Positions 1 through 8,596 of a stretch of 64,000 nt of DNA are shown piece after piece. The stretch spans positions 1 through 64,000 of the forward strand of contig NZ_JABASV010000007.1 in the NCBI RefSeq assembly GCF_016107625.1. Reading direction: 5' to 3'. The notes beneath the pieces were generated by a model. The model saw only the letters and a program-made list of their open reading frames with translations, searched no databases and was not told the DNA's origin. Position 1 is the stretch's first letter. The number at the start of each line of letters is the position of its first letter. Both the position numbers and the translations under genes were made by a program. The DNA is from Vreelandella alkaliphila (GTDB lineage: Bacteria; Pseudomonadota; Gammaproteobacteria; Pseudomonadales; Halomonadaceae).

Positions 1-1
1 C

Positions 2-296
2 CTAGATACCTTTAGTATAGGGCCTGGAGGTGTCTATGAAACCTGGGGCGATTCAACAGGCACCCCGAAGTAGTCGTGTTGAATACTGGCGCCACCCAAT
101 TATGGGTATAGAAGACATACTGAATACCCATCGGGCGGCTCCTGATGCGACCATCATTGCAGTGCATATGGAGATGCCGTGAACCATGTGACGCTGAGCC
201 GTAACGAGCTGGCTGACTACGTGCAGGATGAGGGGCTTAAGAAAAAGCGGGACTGTGCTGAATGGTGGGTAACCGAGCCTAAGCGAACGTGCTAGG
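2..296 (+). pseudogene. Degraded MBL-fold metallo-hydrolase, C-terminal relic
   Basis: No open frame spans this stretch, but pieces in different plus-strand frames read like the end of a metallo-beta-lactamase-fold hydrolase. They are a Val-Leu-Asn-Thr-Gly piece near 70-105, then DILNTHRAAPDATIIAVHME near 115-178, then VNHVTLSRNELADYV near 180-225. The VNHxTLSRxEL pattern is familiar from MBL-fold proteins of unknown substrate. At least two frame changes and stops at 74-76 and 180-182 separate the pieces, so no functional protein is expected. The 5' part lies outside the window. The family call rests on recalled similarity and is only moderately sure. Confidence 0.45.
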
Positions 297-419
297 AAAT
301 ACAGCAAGGCGCTAAGTTTGGAAATGCTACCTAATTTTAATTAACTTATAAAAAGTTAATGAAACTGGCGTTTTTAAAGCAGGCTTATCAAGCCTGCTCG
401 AATTCTAATCGCTAATAAT

Positions 420-920
420 TTAGTAGGCGCCTTCGCTGTAGGTCAGTTCGTAGCTATGGCTATAGATTTCCACAATATTTCCGAATGGATCTTCCATGTA
501 AATCATGCGATAGGGCTTCTCACCTGGATAGTAGTAGCGTGGCTTTTTCATGCGCCGCTTACCACCAGCGGCTACGATACGGTCAACAAGTTCTTCCAAA
601 TTGGGGTCTTGCACAGAGAAGTGAAAGACGCCGGTTTTCCAGTATTCAAAGTTATCCTCCGGGTTGGTCTGATTCTTGAACTGAAAAAGCTCGATACCTA
701 TCCGGTCTCCGGTAGATAGATGTGCGATTCTGAAGCTTTCCCACCCGGCTCCGAAGACATCCGTGCACATCTCTCCGATGGCGCTATCGTCCTCTTTGAT
801 CTCGGTGGGTTCCATGATCAGATACCAGCCCATCACTTCGGTGTAGAACTGTACGGCTCGCTCAAGATCCGGTACAGAAATACCGATGTGTGAGAAACTT
901 CTTGGGTAAACGTTGGGCAT
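420..920 (-). CDS. VOC family (glyoxalase/dioxygenase-fold) protein
   Basis: A 166-residue vicinal-oxygen-chelate protein. The N-terminus (SHIGISVPDLERAVQFYTEV) is the classic first beta-alpha-beta module with a metal-ligand type His near residue 11. The second module carries GVFHFSVQDPNLEELV and ends in EDPFGNIVEIYSHSYE, where the Glu of NIVEIY is a typical last metal ligand. Substrate cannot be told; members include glyoxalases, extradiol dioxygenases and resistance proteins. The start is well set, with AGGAGG about 8 bases upstream. It is divergent from a LysR gene, with a perfect inverted repeat between them, so it is probably the target of that regulator. Confidence 0.85.
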   Translation of the reverse strand: MPNVYPRSFSHIGISVPDLERAVQFYTEVMGWYLIMEPTEIKEDDSAIGEMCTDVFGAGWESFRIAHLSTGDRIGIELFQFKNQTNPEDNFEYWKTGVFHFSVQDPNLEELVDRIVAAGGKRRMKKPRYYYPGEKPYRMIYMEDPFGNIVEIYSHSYELTYSEGAY

Positions 921-978
921 TGCCTGTCCTCCTCTGGTGTGACTGATAGTAGGTTACAGAACGCCTTTAATTACTTAA

Positions 979-1004
979 AATTATCATTTTTGATTGTGAT
1001 AATT
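979..1004. promoter_or_regulatory. Inverted repeat, likely LysR operator
   Basis: AATTATCA (979-986) and TGATAATT (997-1004) form a perfect 8-bp inverted repeat with a 10-bp spacer in the gap between the divergent VOC and LysR genes. It contains the T-N11-A type symmetry of LysR sites. Its role as the operator of the adjacent regulator is inferred from position. Confidence 0.55.
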
Positions 1005-1014
1005 ATGGATAGTG

Positions 1015-1884
1015 ATGATAAACACCACCTGGTTAACTACCTTTTGCACCCTCGTTGATGTAGGACATTTCACCCGTACGGCCGAACGTCTCCACATGAC
1101 TCAGTCAGGGGTGAGCCAGCATGTGCGTAAGTTGGAAGAGCAACTTGGTGTTGAGTTGCTAATCCGGGAGGGGAAGAAATTCTCACTCTCGCAGGCAGGC
1201 GAAAGGCTATACATCGAAGCGCAGAACATTCTGCAGGCGTTATCGAGTTTGGAGCAGGCAGTCCAAGAAGATTCGCCTTACGAAGGGGTAGTTCGGGTGA
1301 TGTCACCCGGGAGTGTTGGGCTTAAGCTATATCCACGCTTATTGGCGCTGCAGAGTAAGTATCCAAAACTCATAATTGATTACCGCTTTGCACCCAACTC
1401 CGACGTAGAAACCGCCATCGCCGAATCTTCTGTGGATATTGGCTTCATGACGTCAAAATCTACCCTGGCCGAGGTCAGTTGCAAGCCTATCGCGGAAGAA
1501 TCATTGTTATTGGTGACCCCTGAGACCATTGAGGAGCCATCTTGGGAGACGTTGATGGCCCTCGGTTTTATTGACCATCCTGATGGAAGTCACCACGCCA
1601 ACCTGCTGCTTAGCAAAAATTATCCTGAGTTCCAGCACAGTCATCAGTTTCTAAGAAAGGGGTACTCAAACCAGATCGGGTTGATTCTGGAGCCTGTCAG
1701 CATCGGGCTGGGGTTTACAGCATTACCGGCTCATGCGGTTGAGGCGTTTCACAAGCCCGAACAAATAAAGGCTCACCGACTTCCTAACCCGGTGAGTGAG
1801 ACACTATACCTTTGCGTCCAGCGTCACCGGGGACATCAGAAGAGAATTGAAACGGTAATAGCGGAAGCTAGATGCTGGCTCTGA
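1015..1884 (+). CDS. LysR family transcriptional regulator
   Basis: A 289-residue LysR-type regulator. Residues 1-60 form the winged HTH (TFCTLVDVGHFTRTAERLHM then SGVSQHVRKLEEQLGVELL). The rest is the periplasmic-binding-like effector domain (GVVRVMSPGSVGLKLYPRLL and following). ATG at 1015 directly follows an in-frame GTG at 1012, and neither has a strong ribosome site. Divergent to the VOC gene, it most likely controls that gene and itself through the inverted repeat at 979-1004. The effector is unknown. Confidence 0.85.
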   Translation: MINTTWLTTFCTLVDVGHFTRTAERLHMTQSGVSQHVRKLEEQLGVELLIREGKKFSLSQAGERLYIEAQNILQALSSLEQAVQEDSPYEGVVRVMSPGSVGLKLYPRLLALQSKYPKLIIDYRFAPNSDVETAIAESSVDIGFMTSKSTLAEVSCKPIAEESLLLVTPETIEEPSWETLMALGFIDHPDGSHHANLLLSKNYPEFQHSHQFLRKGYSNQIGLILEPVSIGLGFTALPAHAVEAFHKPEQIKAHRLPNPVSETLYLCVQRHRGHQKRIETVIAEARCWL

Positions 1885-1947
1885 GTCCGATTGATATTTA
1901 ACAAAGCATTGCAGCGAACAAGCCACTGAGTATGGCATTACATTAGA

Positions 1948-1979
1948 AGTATCCGAAAGTTCGCTTTTACCCGGATACT
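1948..1979. other. Stem-loop after the LysR gene
   Basis: AGTATCCG (1948-1955) pairs with CGGATACT (1972-1979), with a second short stem AAAG/CTTT inside the loop. There is no T-run after it, so it is not a standard intrinsic terminator. It sits between the LysR stop and the GNAT gene. Nothing else is visible in 1885-2030. Confidence 0.35.
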
Positions 1980-2030
1980 GACCAAAGCGACTGGTAACAA
2001 ACTTATTAAATCACCCGAAACCTCTGCACC

Positions 2031-2564
2031 ATGCAGCAAGTCCCCTATATGAAAAACTTCAACATCAAAGTACTAACCCCTGAGAATTGGACGTTGTACA
2101 AGTCCGCTAGGCTGGAATCGCTCAAGGATTCCCCTGACTCGTTTGGTGCCACTTACGAGCAGGAATCTGTATTGTCGGATGCTGATTGGCGGGCGCGCTT
2201 AGATCTTAGCGCACGGGGGCTTGTGGCTTTTCCGTTAGTGGCCGAGCAGGGGGGCTGGGCGGTAGGGCTTGCTTGGGGTGTGGTACATGCGCCAGAGGTG
2301 GAAACCGCTCACATCTACCAAATGTGGGTTTCGCCTGCGGCAAGAGGGAAAGGCATCGCCAAGGCGCTTCTGGGTGAAATTAAAACCTGGGCGATAGATA
2401 AAGAGTGCGATTGTCTCGCGCTTGACGTTACAACCAGCAATGAGGCAGCAGTTTGCTTGTATCGGTCGTCTGGATTTATGGCGAAGGGGCAGCCGATGCC
2501 GCTTAGGAGTGATTCATTTCTTATGATGCAGCCTATGGTGAGGGCGTTACGTAGTTTTGGCTAA
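2031..2564 (+). CDS. GNAT family N-acetyltransferase
   Basis: A protein of about 177 residues with the GNAT fold. The acetyl-CoA-binding stretch reads IYQMWVSPAARGKGIAKALL (motif A, RGKGIA) and is followed by LDVTTSNEAAVCLYRSSGFM (motif B, N-AA-xLY-xxxGF). The substrate is not predictable. The start is uncertain: ATG 2031 and ATG 2049 are both possible and neither has a clear Shine-Dalgarno, although the homologous part begins near the second. It is monocistronic, convergent with lhgO. Confidence 0.85.
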   Translation: MQQVPYMKNFNIKVLTPENWTLYKSARLESLKDSPDSFGATYEQESVLSDADWRARLDLSARGLVAFPLVAEQGGWAVGLAWGVVHAPEVETAHIYQMWVSPAARGKGIAKALLGEIKTWAIDKECDCLALDVTTSNEAAVCLYRSSGFMAKGQPMPLRSDSFLMMQPMVRALRSFG

Positions 2565-2639
2565 GTAACCGCTCAATAATATTTCGGACGCAAACTATGC
2601 GCCCGAAACAGGCTCGTTACTAAGCAGCTTCGTGAGTTC

Positions 2640-3854
2640 CTAGCATACTACGGCGGCGCTATCGCCAACCTGCTGCTTAACTTTCTCTACGATATACGCC
2701 CCAATGGGAATAGCAGACGTCGCCGCAGGCGAGGGTGCGTTACACACGTTGACAGTACGCGGCGTGTTGACGAACAGGAAGTCATCGACCAGCTTGCCAT
2801 CGTTGGACACCGCCTGGGCGCGCACGCCAGCCGGGTAAGGCTCAAGATCTGCCAGTGTTAAGCTTGGGCAGTACTTACGCACTTGCTGAAGGTAGCCTTT
2901 TTTATAGAGTGAGTTCTTAAACTCGGAAAGCCCTGGACGCAAGTTGTCTTTCAGCACTTGGCGGATGCCGCGGTGGCGCAGCATGGCGAGCGTGTCGGAA
3001 AACGAGATGTCGGTCTTTCGATAGCCTTCACGTTTCCAGGCCAGCACCGCGTTGGGGCCGACCGTTACGCTGCCGTCAATCATGCGCGTCAGGTGAACGC
3101 CAAGAAACGGCATCGAAGGGTCAGGAATCGGGTAGATCAGGTGATTAACGATTTGATTGTGCTGCGTGGGCAGGCGGAAGTACTCGCCGCGGAACGGGCA
3201 GATGGTGAAGTCTGGCTCGATACCCAGCATGCGTACCACTCGGTCTGCCATCAGGCCAGAGCAGGACACCATATAGCGGGTAGAGAAATCACCCTGGCTG
3301 GTGGATACCACTACCTCATTGGTTTGCTCACTTAAGCCGGTGACTGACGTGGTGTAGCGGATCTCACCGCCAGCGGCTTCGAAGTCGCGGCCCATGGCGG
3401 CAGCCACTTCAGCATAATTGACGATACCGCTGGAGGGGACAAAGATACCGCCGACGCCGGTGATGTTAGGCTCACGTTCGTTCAGTTCTTCTGCCGTCAG
3501 CCAATACCGCTCCAAGCCATTAGCCTCCGTGCGCTCCCACAGTGCTTTCATACGCTGGAGTTCGAGGTCATTCGTGGCGACCAGCAGCTTGCCGCATTCG
3601 TCGTAGGCAATGCTATGTTCGTCACAAAACGCTTTGGTGGCGAGGTTGCCCTCTAAACAAAAACGCGCCTTTAAGCTGCCAGGCGTGTAGTAAACCCCCG
3701 CATGAATCACGCCACTATTGTGGCCTGTTTGATGGCGGGCTGGGCCATCCTCTTTCTCAACCAGCAGCATCTTCTTGTCAGGATAGGCACGGATAAGCTG
3801 CATGGCAGTCGACAGCCCAAGAATGCCGCCCCCGATAATAATGTAGTCGTACAT
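2640..3854 (-). CDS. lhgO: L-2-hydroxyglutarate oxidase/dehydrogenase
   Basis: A 404-residue FAD-dependent oxidase of the DAO superfamily. The dinucleotide-binding motif (IIIGGGILGLSTAMQL) is at residues 5-20, followed by the family's GHNSGVIHAGVYY segment near residue 45 and a conserved C-terminus (YPAGVRAQAV). It oxidises L-2-hydroxyglutarate to 2-oxoglutarate and passes electrons to the quinone pool. It lies 64 bp downstream of csiD on the same strand, so the pair would convert glutarate to 2-oxoglutarate, the end of the cadaverine/lysine route. ATG 3854 is preferred over the in-frame TTG at 3872. It ends in TAG. Confidence 0.92.
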   Translation of the reverse strand: MYDYIIIGGGILGLSTAMQLIRAYPDKKMLLVEKEDGPARHQTGHNSGVIHAGVYYTPGSLKARFCLEGNLATKAFCDEHSIAYDECGKLLVATNDLELQRMKALWERTEANGLERYWLTAEELNEREPNITGVGGIFVPSSGIVNYAEVAAAMGRDFEAAGGEIRYTTSVTGLSEQTNEVVVSTSQGDFSTRYMVSCSGLMADRVVRMLGIEPDFTICPFRGEYFRLPTQHNQIVNHLIYPIPDPSMPFLGVHLTRMIDGSVTVGPNAVLAWKREGYRKTDISFSDTLAMLRHRGIRQVLKDNLRPGLSEFKNSLYKKGYLQQVRKYCPSLTLADLEPYPAGVRAQAVSNDGKLVDDFLFVNTPRTVNVCNAPSPAATSAIPIGAYIVEKVKQQVGDSAAVVC

Positions 3855-3918
3855 AGGCGTCTCGGTAGCCAAGGGAAAATGGCCACCGTCATGGCGGTGG
3901 CCAGCTTATTCTAAATAA

Positions 3919-4881
3919 TTATACCTGACGCGGCTGACGTAGTGTTTTGGCATGGGTGAAATAGCCACGCTGACGCATCAACTCACGACGCAGATCAGGG
4001 TGCGGAGTGAAGCGATCACGCCCATGCAGCCAGAAGTGATTGTTAATCAGCAGGAAGCTACCGGTAGCAACCGGAATCGATAACTGATGTTGGCTACCTT
4101 CCAGTGAATCAGACAGATCAGCTAGCCAGTTACCTTCTTCAAAGTTCTTCGGCTGAACAAATTGGTCAATATAGGCCATGATCGGGCGACCCTCGGTATC
4201 CACATCGAACACGGGGTGGTAGATGTCGCGATCAACATTCTTACTGGGCGGCGCGGTCCAGCGCATGTCACGACGCGCCAGTGGGTGGGAGTAGAAACTG
4301 TCTAACCCTTCCCAGTCATCGAGGTGCAACAGTAACGAGTTGCCGCCTTGCATGTTCTGTTCGTCAACTTTCATCATCAGCACGTAGTCGGTGTCCTGCT
4401 CCACGAATGTGCCGTCGTTATGCAGCTCCATCACGCGGTGCGGCTGACGTAGGTAACTGTCTGAGTTATCGACGTTCTTCACCACAAACCGCGCATAGTA
4501 CTGGCCGCTCATGGCATCGTAATTTGAGCGTCCCATTAGGTGAGACACTGCCGTGGCGAATATCACCATGTCGTCGGCCTGCTCAACCTGATCCAGCCCC
4601 TCTGGCGTCACCAGAAACGCCCCTGTATCCCGATCCACCATGGTTTCGATCAACACCGGCTGTAAGGTGTTCTTACACAGGTCATCAAGAATCTTGGCCA
4701 CTCGAAAACGCAGGAAAGACTTATATTCCAGTGCCTGAACCGGCCATTCCGACACGGCGTCAAGAAACGCTTTCACTGTTTCCTTAGGGAAGCTCAGTTG
4801 CAGTAAGCGGTCCGACTGCGGTGAGCGGCCAAGGGTGAAACCATGATGCTGCTGTGCGGGGATAGTGGCTGGAGCGTTCAT
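3919..4881 (-). CDS. csiD: Glutarate 2-hydroxylase (CsiD/GlaH)
   Basis: A 320-residue Fe(II)/2-oxoglutarate-dependent dioxygenase that hydroxylates glutarate to L-2-hydroxyglutarate. The iron-binding HxD pair is visible at His154-Asp156 ([10 protein letters not shown]). A distal His and the 2OG-binding Arg lie in the C-terminal [12 protein letters not shown]...[10 protein letters not shown] region. Length matches E. coli CsiD. A good ribosome site (AGAGAGG) precedes ATG 4881. Unlike the E. coli csiD-lhgO-gabDTP-csiR locus, only csiD and lhgO are present here, with no CsiR-type regulator beside them. Confidence 0.93.
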   Translation of the reverse strand: MNAPATIPAQQHHGFTLGRSPQSDRLLQLSFPKETVKAFLDAVSEWPVQALEYKSFLRFRVAKILDDLCKNTLQPVLIETMVDRDTGAFLVTPEGLDQVEQADDMVIFATAVSHLMGRSNYDAMSGQYYARFVVKNVDNSDSYLRQPHRVMELHNDGTFVEQDTDYVLMMKVDEQNMQGGNSLLLHLDDWEGLDSFYSHPLARRDMRWTAPPSKNVDRDIYHPVFDVDTEGRPIMAYIDQFVQPKNFEEGNWLADLSDSLEGSQHQLSIPVATGSFLLINNHFWLHGRDRFTPHPDLRRELMRQRGYFTHAKTLRQPRQV

Positions 4882-5129
4882 TGGACGCCTCTCTTTAGCA
4901 AAAGGGTGAAAAAGAACTGAATCAAACAGAGAACCTACGCTTAAAAAATATCTACATTTTTATATTTCGTCAACGTTTTATGTTTATTTAGTTAAAAATA
5001 GTGCGAGAACGACCGTCAGGGGCGATCATATCGTCAAAGTAATGAGGGGGCTCAGGGGGACTAATGGGGGACTCCAGCTTATTGCGGCTTATGCTAACTT
5101 AGTCGTTATCACGTCTAAGGTGCTGTCCC
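4882..5129. other. Divergent promoter region, csiD / LysE-type gene
   Basis: A 248-bp gap between divergent genes. Its left half (4930-5000) is very AT-rich and suits a csiD promoter. No convincing operator or CRP-type palindrome was recognised. Confidence 0.4.
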
Positions 5130-5756
5130 ATGTCTATCGAAATTTGGTTTGCCTTTGCGCTTGCATCCGTGGCCTTGCTCGCTATTCCTGGGCCGACGAT
5201 TTTGACGGTTGTCAGCTACTCCATCGCCCAAGGCCGACGCGCTAATATTCCGCTTGTCGCTGCGGTTGCTCTAGGCGATTCCACGGCGCTGGTTTTTTCG
5301 CTACTTGGCTTGGGAGCTGTGTTGGCCGCTTCGGCGTTTTGGTTCACCGTTATCAAATGGATTGGCGGTTTATACCTGCTCTATATGGGTATAAAGCTTT
5401 TGCGTGCCGGGATATCGTCGGTTCAGCCGGTAACGCCTGTGGTATCAGGGTCGCGCTGGAAGCTGTTCACCAATACCTATTTGGTAACGGCACTGAACCC
5501 CAAGGGCATCATCTTCTTCGTCGCTTTTTTGCCGCAATTTGTTAGCCCGGGCGCTAATGCGGGGCAGCAGTTGTGGATTTTGGCAGTCACGTTCGTGGCG
5601 TTAGCGACACTCAATGCCACGCTTTACGCGGTGTTTGCCTCATCCGTGCGCAAGATGCTTGCCTCACGCCGCGCCCAGCGCCGTTTCAATATTGTCGGCG
5701 GAACGTTACTTTCTTCGGCAGGTGTGTGGGCATTGCTGGCCAAACGACCTGCATAA
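5130..5756 (+). CDS. LysE/RhtB family translocator
   Basis: A 208-residue inner-membrane exporter of the LysE/RhtB type. The N-terminus has the family's PGPTILTVVSYSIAQGRRA signature after the first membrane helix. Helices follow near 40-65, 65-90 and in the C-terminal half, with a conserved NPKGIIFFVAFLPQFV segment near residue 125. Members export amino acids such as homoserine, threonine, lysine or leucine; the substrate here is unknown. AAGGTG lies 7 bases before ATG 5130. It is divergent to csiD, and since that pair belongs to lysine breakdown, amino-acid export next to it is suggestive but not proof of a link. Confidence 0.88.
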   Translation: MSIEIWFAFALASVALLAIPGPTILTVVSYSIAQGRRANIPLVAAVALGDSTALVFSLLGLGAVLAASAFWFTVIKWIGGLYLLYMGIKLLRAGISSVQPVTPVVSGSRWKLFTNTYLVTALNPKGIIFFVAFLPQFVSPGANAGQQLWILAVTFVALATLNATLYAVFASSVRKMLASRRAQRRFNIVGGTLLSSAGVWALLAKRPA

Positions 5757-6017
5757 TAAGCGGCCTGCGTAATAGGCGTTTGGTGAATTTAGGCTGGCAG
5801 GAAACCACCGGAATTAACCATGATCAGGGATGCCGGCATTCACAATAAGTGGCGGCATCACGCGCCTGTCCATGGTGAGACCAAAGCTAGATGACTAATT
5901 TCTAATGACGGCAGCACTTATTATCTGCTGGCTTTGAGGCTAAGTGGATTTTGATATTTGCAGGTTGTTGAATAAAAGTAAGCGGAGTCGGTTACTGCGA
6001 TTAGACACCTTGCTAGA

Positions 6018-6034
6018 AGTCCGTTTTCGACCGA
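6018..6034. repeat. Dispersed repeat, left half (split by IS1182)
   Basis: AAGTCCGTTTTCGACCGA resembles the left part of the intact element at 13468-13520 (ATGTCCGCTTTGCGACCG). It ends exactly where the insertion sequence begins. The matching right half resumes at 7709, so the IS appears to have landed inside one repeat copy. Confidence 0.5.
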
Positions 6035-7708
6035 GGCTGTGTGAAAACGTAGTGGCCGCTATACTTTGCCAAGGTCCCCAGAGGAAATGGTGATGAAGCG
6101 ATTCGTGGTAGGCGAGGCCCGAGACCAAAGCACGTTATTCCCTACGCTTTTGGACGACTTCATCGCCGAGGATAACCCGGTTCGTGCCCTTGAGGCATTT
6201 GTTGAGGGGCTCGACCTTAAAGATATGGGCTTCAAAGGTGTTGATCCGCACGCTACCGGGAGACCGGCTTATCATCCGGCTGTTCTTCTGAAGCTCTACA
6301 TCTATGGTTATCTCAATCGTATTCAATCAAGCCGCCGATTAGAGCGCGAGACCCAGCGTAATGTCGAGCTAATGTGGCTGACTGAGCGTTTAACTCCCGA
6401 TTTCAAGACGATTGCCGATTTTCGAAAGGACAATGGCGATGCCATCCGCCGCGTGTGTCGAGAGTTTATCTTGCTTTGCCGGCGACTGGAGCTGTTCTCC
6501 CAAGCCATCGTGGCCATCGATGGCAGCAAGTTCAAAGCCGTCAACAACCGTAATCGCAATTTCACAGCGACCAAGATGAAGCGTCGCCTTGAGCAGATCG
6601 AAGAAAGCTTCAACCGATATCTCAGTTAGCTAGATACAGCCGATCACACGGAGCCCGCCCTGGCCGAGGCCAAGACGAAACACTTAAAGGAGAAAATTAT
6701 AAAGCTGAAGGAAGAAACGGCACGATTACAATCTGTTGAGGAACAGCGGCTGCAATCTCCGGATCAGCAAGTATCTTTGACGGATCCAGATGCTAGGTCG
6801 ATGGCCACCAGTGGCAGAGGCACCGGGACAGTAGGCTACAACGTGCAGACAGCAGTCGACAGTCAGCACCATTTGATTGTGGCTCATGAGGTGACCAACG
6901 TCGGGCATGACCGTGGGCAGCTCTTCAATATGGCGAAGCAAGCTCGGGAAGCCACTGGAATCAAGGAGCTGAAGGTCGTAGCTGACAGAGGCTACTTCAA
7001 AGGTGAAGAAATTCTCGCCTGCCATAAAGAAGGGATAACGACCTATCTCCCCAAGCCGATGACATCTCCAAACCAGGCAAAGGGCTTTTTCCCAAGAGAC
7101 GCATTCCGATACTTTCCTGAAAGCAATGAATATTCCTGTCCTGCTGGTCAGCTGCTGATATGGCGATATGAAACGATAGAAAAGGGAATGAAGCTACATA
7201 CTTACTGGAGCTCAGCATGTGCAAGCTGCGCTATGAAAGAAAAATGCACGACTGGCAAGCAACGACGGATCAGACGCTGGGAGCATGAAGATGTGCTTGA
7301 ATCCGCACAGTCACGTCTCGATTGGAATCCAGAGGTGATGCGTCTAAGGCGACAAACCGTGGAGCATCCGTTCGGCACGCTAAAGGCGTGGATGGGTGCG
7401 ACACACTTCGCGACAAAGCGTTTTAGAAATGTGGGCACGGAAATGAGTCTTCATGTGCTGGCGTACAACTTGAAGCGCGTCATAAAGATTTTGGGAGTCA
7501 ATGAGATAATGAGGGCTACGAGGGCGTAACAGCCCTTTTTTCTCTTTATTTTAGGGCTGTGATAGCGACTGTAGCTGGTTTCTGATAGCTCAATGATCTT
7601 CAACATCAGTGGTCGGCAATTATAGGAGCCAAGGCTAAGATGAGGCTAACGGGCAGCTGAAGGCAAAGGTTCTTGAGTCGGGCCAGATTTTTCTGTTTTC
7701 ACACGGCC
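6035..7708 (+). mobile_element. IS1182-family insertion sequence
   Basis: About 1,674 bp bounded by imperfect terminal inverted repeats, GGCTGTGTGAAAAC at 6035-6048 and its near-complement GTTTTCACACGGCC at 7695-7708. The single transposase gene is of IS1182 type and fills most of it. A stem-loop (ACAGCCCT 7529-7536 with AGGGCTGT 7553-7560) follows the gene. No target-site duplication was obvious. The element carries an in-frame amber codon in its transposase and is probably immobile unless helped in trans or by readthrough. Confidence 0.85.
6093..7529 (+). pseudogene. IS1182-family transposase interrupted by one in-frame TAG
   Basis: A DDE transposase that would be 478 residues. The N-terminal domain (LFPTLLDDFIAEDNPVRALE, then GRPAYHPAVLLKLYIYGYLN) reads openly to codon 178, where TAG at 6627-6629 stops it. 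The same frame continues at once with LDTADHTEP and the catalytic domain (TDPDARSM, VVADRGYFKGEE, VEHPFGTLKAWMG) up to 7529. There is no frameshift and no other stop. Relatives usually have Gln or a similar residue at this point, so one C-to-T change in CAG would explain it. ATG 6087 or 6093 is the likely start. Confidence 0.85.
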
Positions 7709-7735
7709 AGGACCCTGAGCGGACGCTCAGAGGAA
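7709..7735. repeat. Dispersed repeat, right half (split by IS1182)
   Basis: AGGACCCTGAGCGGAC at 7709-7724 shares 14 identical bases with 10998-11011 and resembles the middle of the intact copy at 13490-13502. CTGAGC GGAC GCTCAG (7715-7730) is a perfect hairpin. Together with 6018-6034 it rebuilds a pre-insertion repeat. Confidence 0.5.
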
Positions 7736-7759
7736 TTGAATATTCACAGGGGACTTTAG

Positions 7760-7777
7760 CTCGCGATGCGAGTTTTT
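7760..7777 (+). terminator. Possible intrinsic terminator
   Basis: CTCGC-GAT-GCGAG followed by five T's (7773-7777). The stem is only 5 bp, so it is a weak candidate. It would stop reading from the insertion sequence before the cassette array. Confidence 0.35.
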
Positions 7778-7903
7778 CTGGTGACGGTTATAATATAAGT
7801 GCGCATATTTCTGGAAAAGTATGCTGTGAGTGTTGGTAAAACAATGGTTTATAAAATGGCGTTGTATGCTTATGCGCCATCCTGAAAAACTGGTCATAAA
7901 GTT

Positions 7904-8024
7904 AACGCGCATGCGCATTACTCTAGCGAGCCCTTACGAGAAAAAATAGTATGTATCCTTTTGTATCAGTAGGTTAGAGATCTTTTGGCAAGATGAGGCT
8001 TCCCAGAAAAACGCGCATGCGCAT
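7904..8024. repeat. Pair of 15-bp repeats with GCGCATGCGC palindrome core
   Basis: AACGCGCATGCGCAT occurs at 7904-7918 and again at 8010-8024, 106 bp apart in the same orientation, upstream of the first cassette gene. Each contains the perfect palindrome GCGCATGCGC. A GTTAAAT at 8035-8041 resembles an attC right core and faces GTTAACG at 7901-7907. The whole could therefore be an atypical recombination site or a two-site operator. No function is proven. Confidence 0.5.
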
Positions 8025-8059
8025 GAATAAAACTGTTAAATTTTCAATCAGGTTTAGTG

Positions 8060-8491
8060 ATGAATATTGAGATCGTAGAAAAAGCAGATCACCTTAAGCT
8101 GATAGAAGTCTGGGAAGCGTCGGTCAGGGCAACGCATGATTTTCTGGCTGAAGATGATCTACAGGAGTTAAAGCCGTTAATTCTGGAGCAGTATTTTGAC
8201 GCAGTTGATTTAAGGTGCGCTAAAAACGGTAACGGTGAAATTCAGGGATTCTGTGGAGTACATGACGGTAATGTTGAGATGTTGTTCATCTCACCTGATG
8301 CACGCGGAAAAGGCATTGGTGCCATGTTGGCGGCCCATGCTATCAAAAAGCAGGGAGCATCAAAGGTCGATGTAAACGAGCAGAATGAACAGGCGGTAGG
8401 TTTTTATCAGCATATTGGCTTTAAAGTGGCAGATCGGTCACCAGTCGATGGTCAGGGTAAGCCTTTTCCGCTATTGCATATGGCACTATAA
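8060..8491 (+). CDS. GNAT acetyltransferase, first gene of cassette array
   Basis: A 143-residue N-acetyltransferase resembling the YjaB group. The CoA-binding motif is VEMLFISPDARGKGIGAMLA, followed by VDVNEQNEQAVGFYQHIGFK. The gene is closed by an attC site starting 2 bp after its stop, as usual for an integron cassette. ATG 8060 is preferred over GTG 8057; there is no strong ribosome site. GNAT proteins are frequent cassette cargo. The substrate is unknown. Confidence 0.85.
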   Translation: MNIEIVEKADHLKLIEVWEASVRATHDFLAEDDLQELKPLILEQYFDAVDLRCAKNGNGEIQGFCGVHDGNVEMLFISPDARGKGIGAMLAAHAIKKQGASKVDVNEQNEQAVGFYQHIGFKVADRSPVDGQGKPFPLLHMAL

Positions 8492-8493
8492 AA

Positions 8494-8577
8494 ATTTAAC
8501 AAGGCCAGGCACGGCGACGTCTTTTCCGTTGCGGCTTCGCCTTCACTACAAAGTCGCGCGTGCTGGCGGCGTTAAAT
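8494..8577 (+). repeat. Integron attC site 1 (84 bp)
   Basis: Left core ATTTAAC (8494-8500) and right core GTTAAAT (8571-8577) are perfect complements. Inside them AGGCCAGGC pairs imperfectly with GCTGGCGGC, then GCACGGCGAC with GTCGCGCGTGC. Together they give the folded-strand hairpin recognised by integron integrases. The site lies directly between two plus-strand genes. Confidence 0.85.
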
Positions 8578-8596
8578 TTCCTTGGAGTTCGTGAGA

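Noticed and set aside
4281..4787. 168-codon plus-strand frame
   Set aside because: It lies fully antisense to csiD, whose product is clearly recognised; the translated sequence has no family features.
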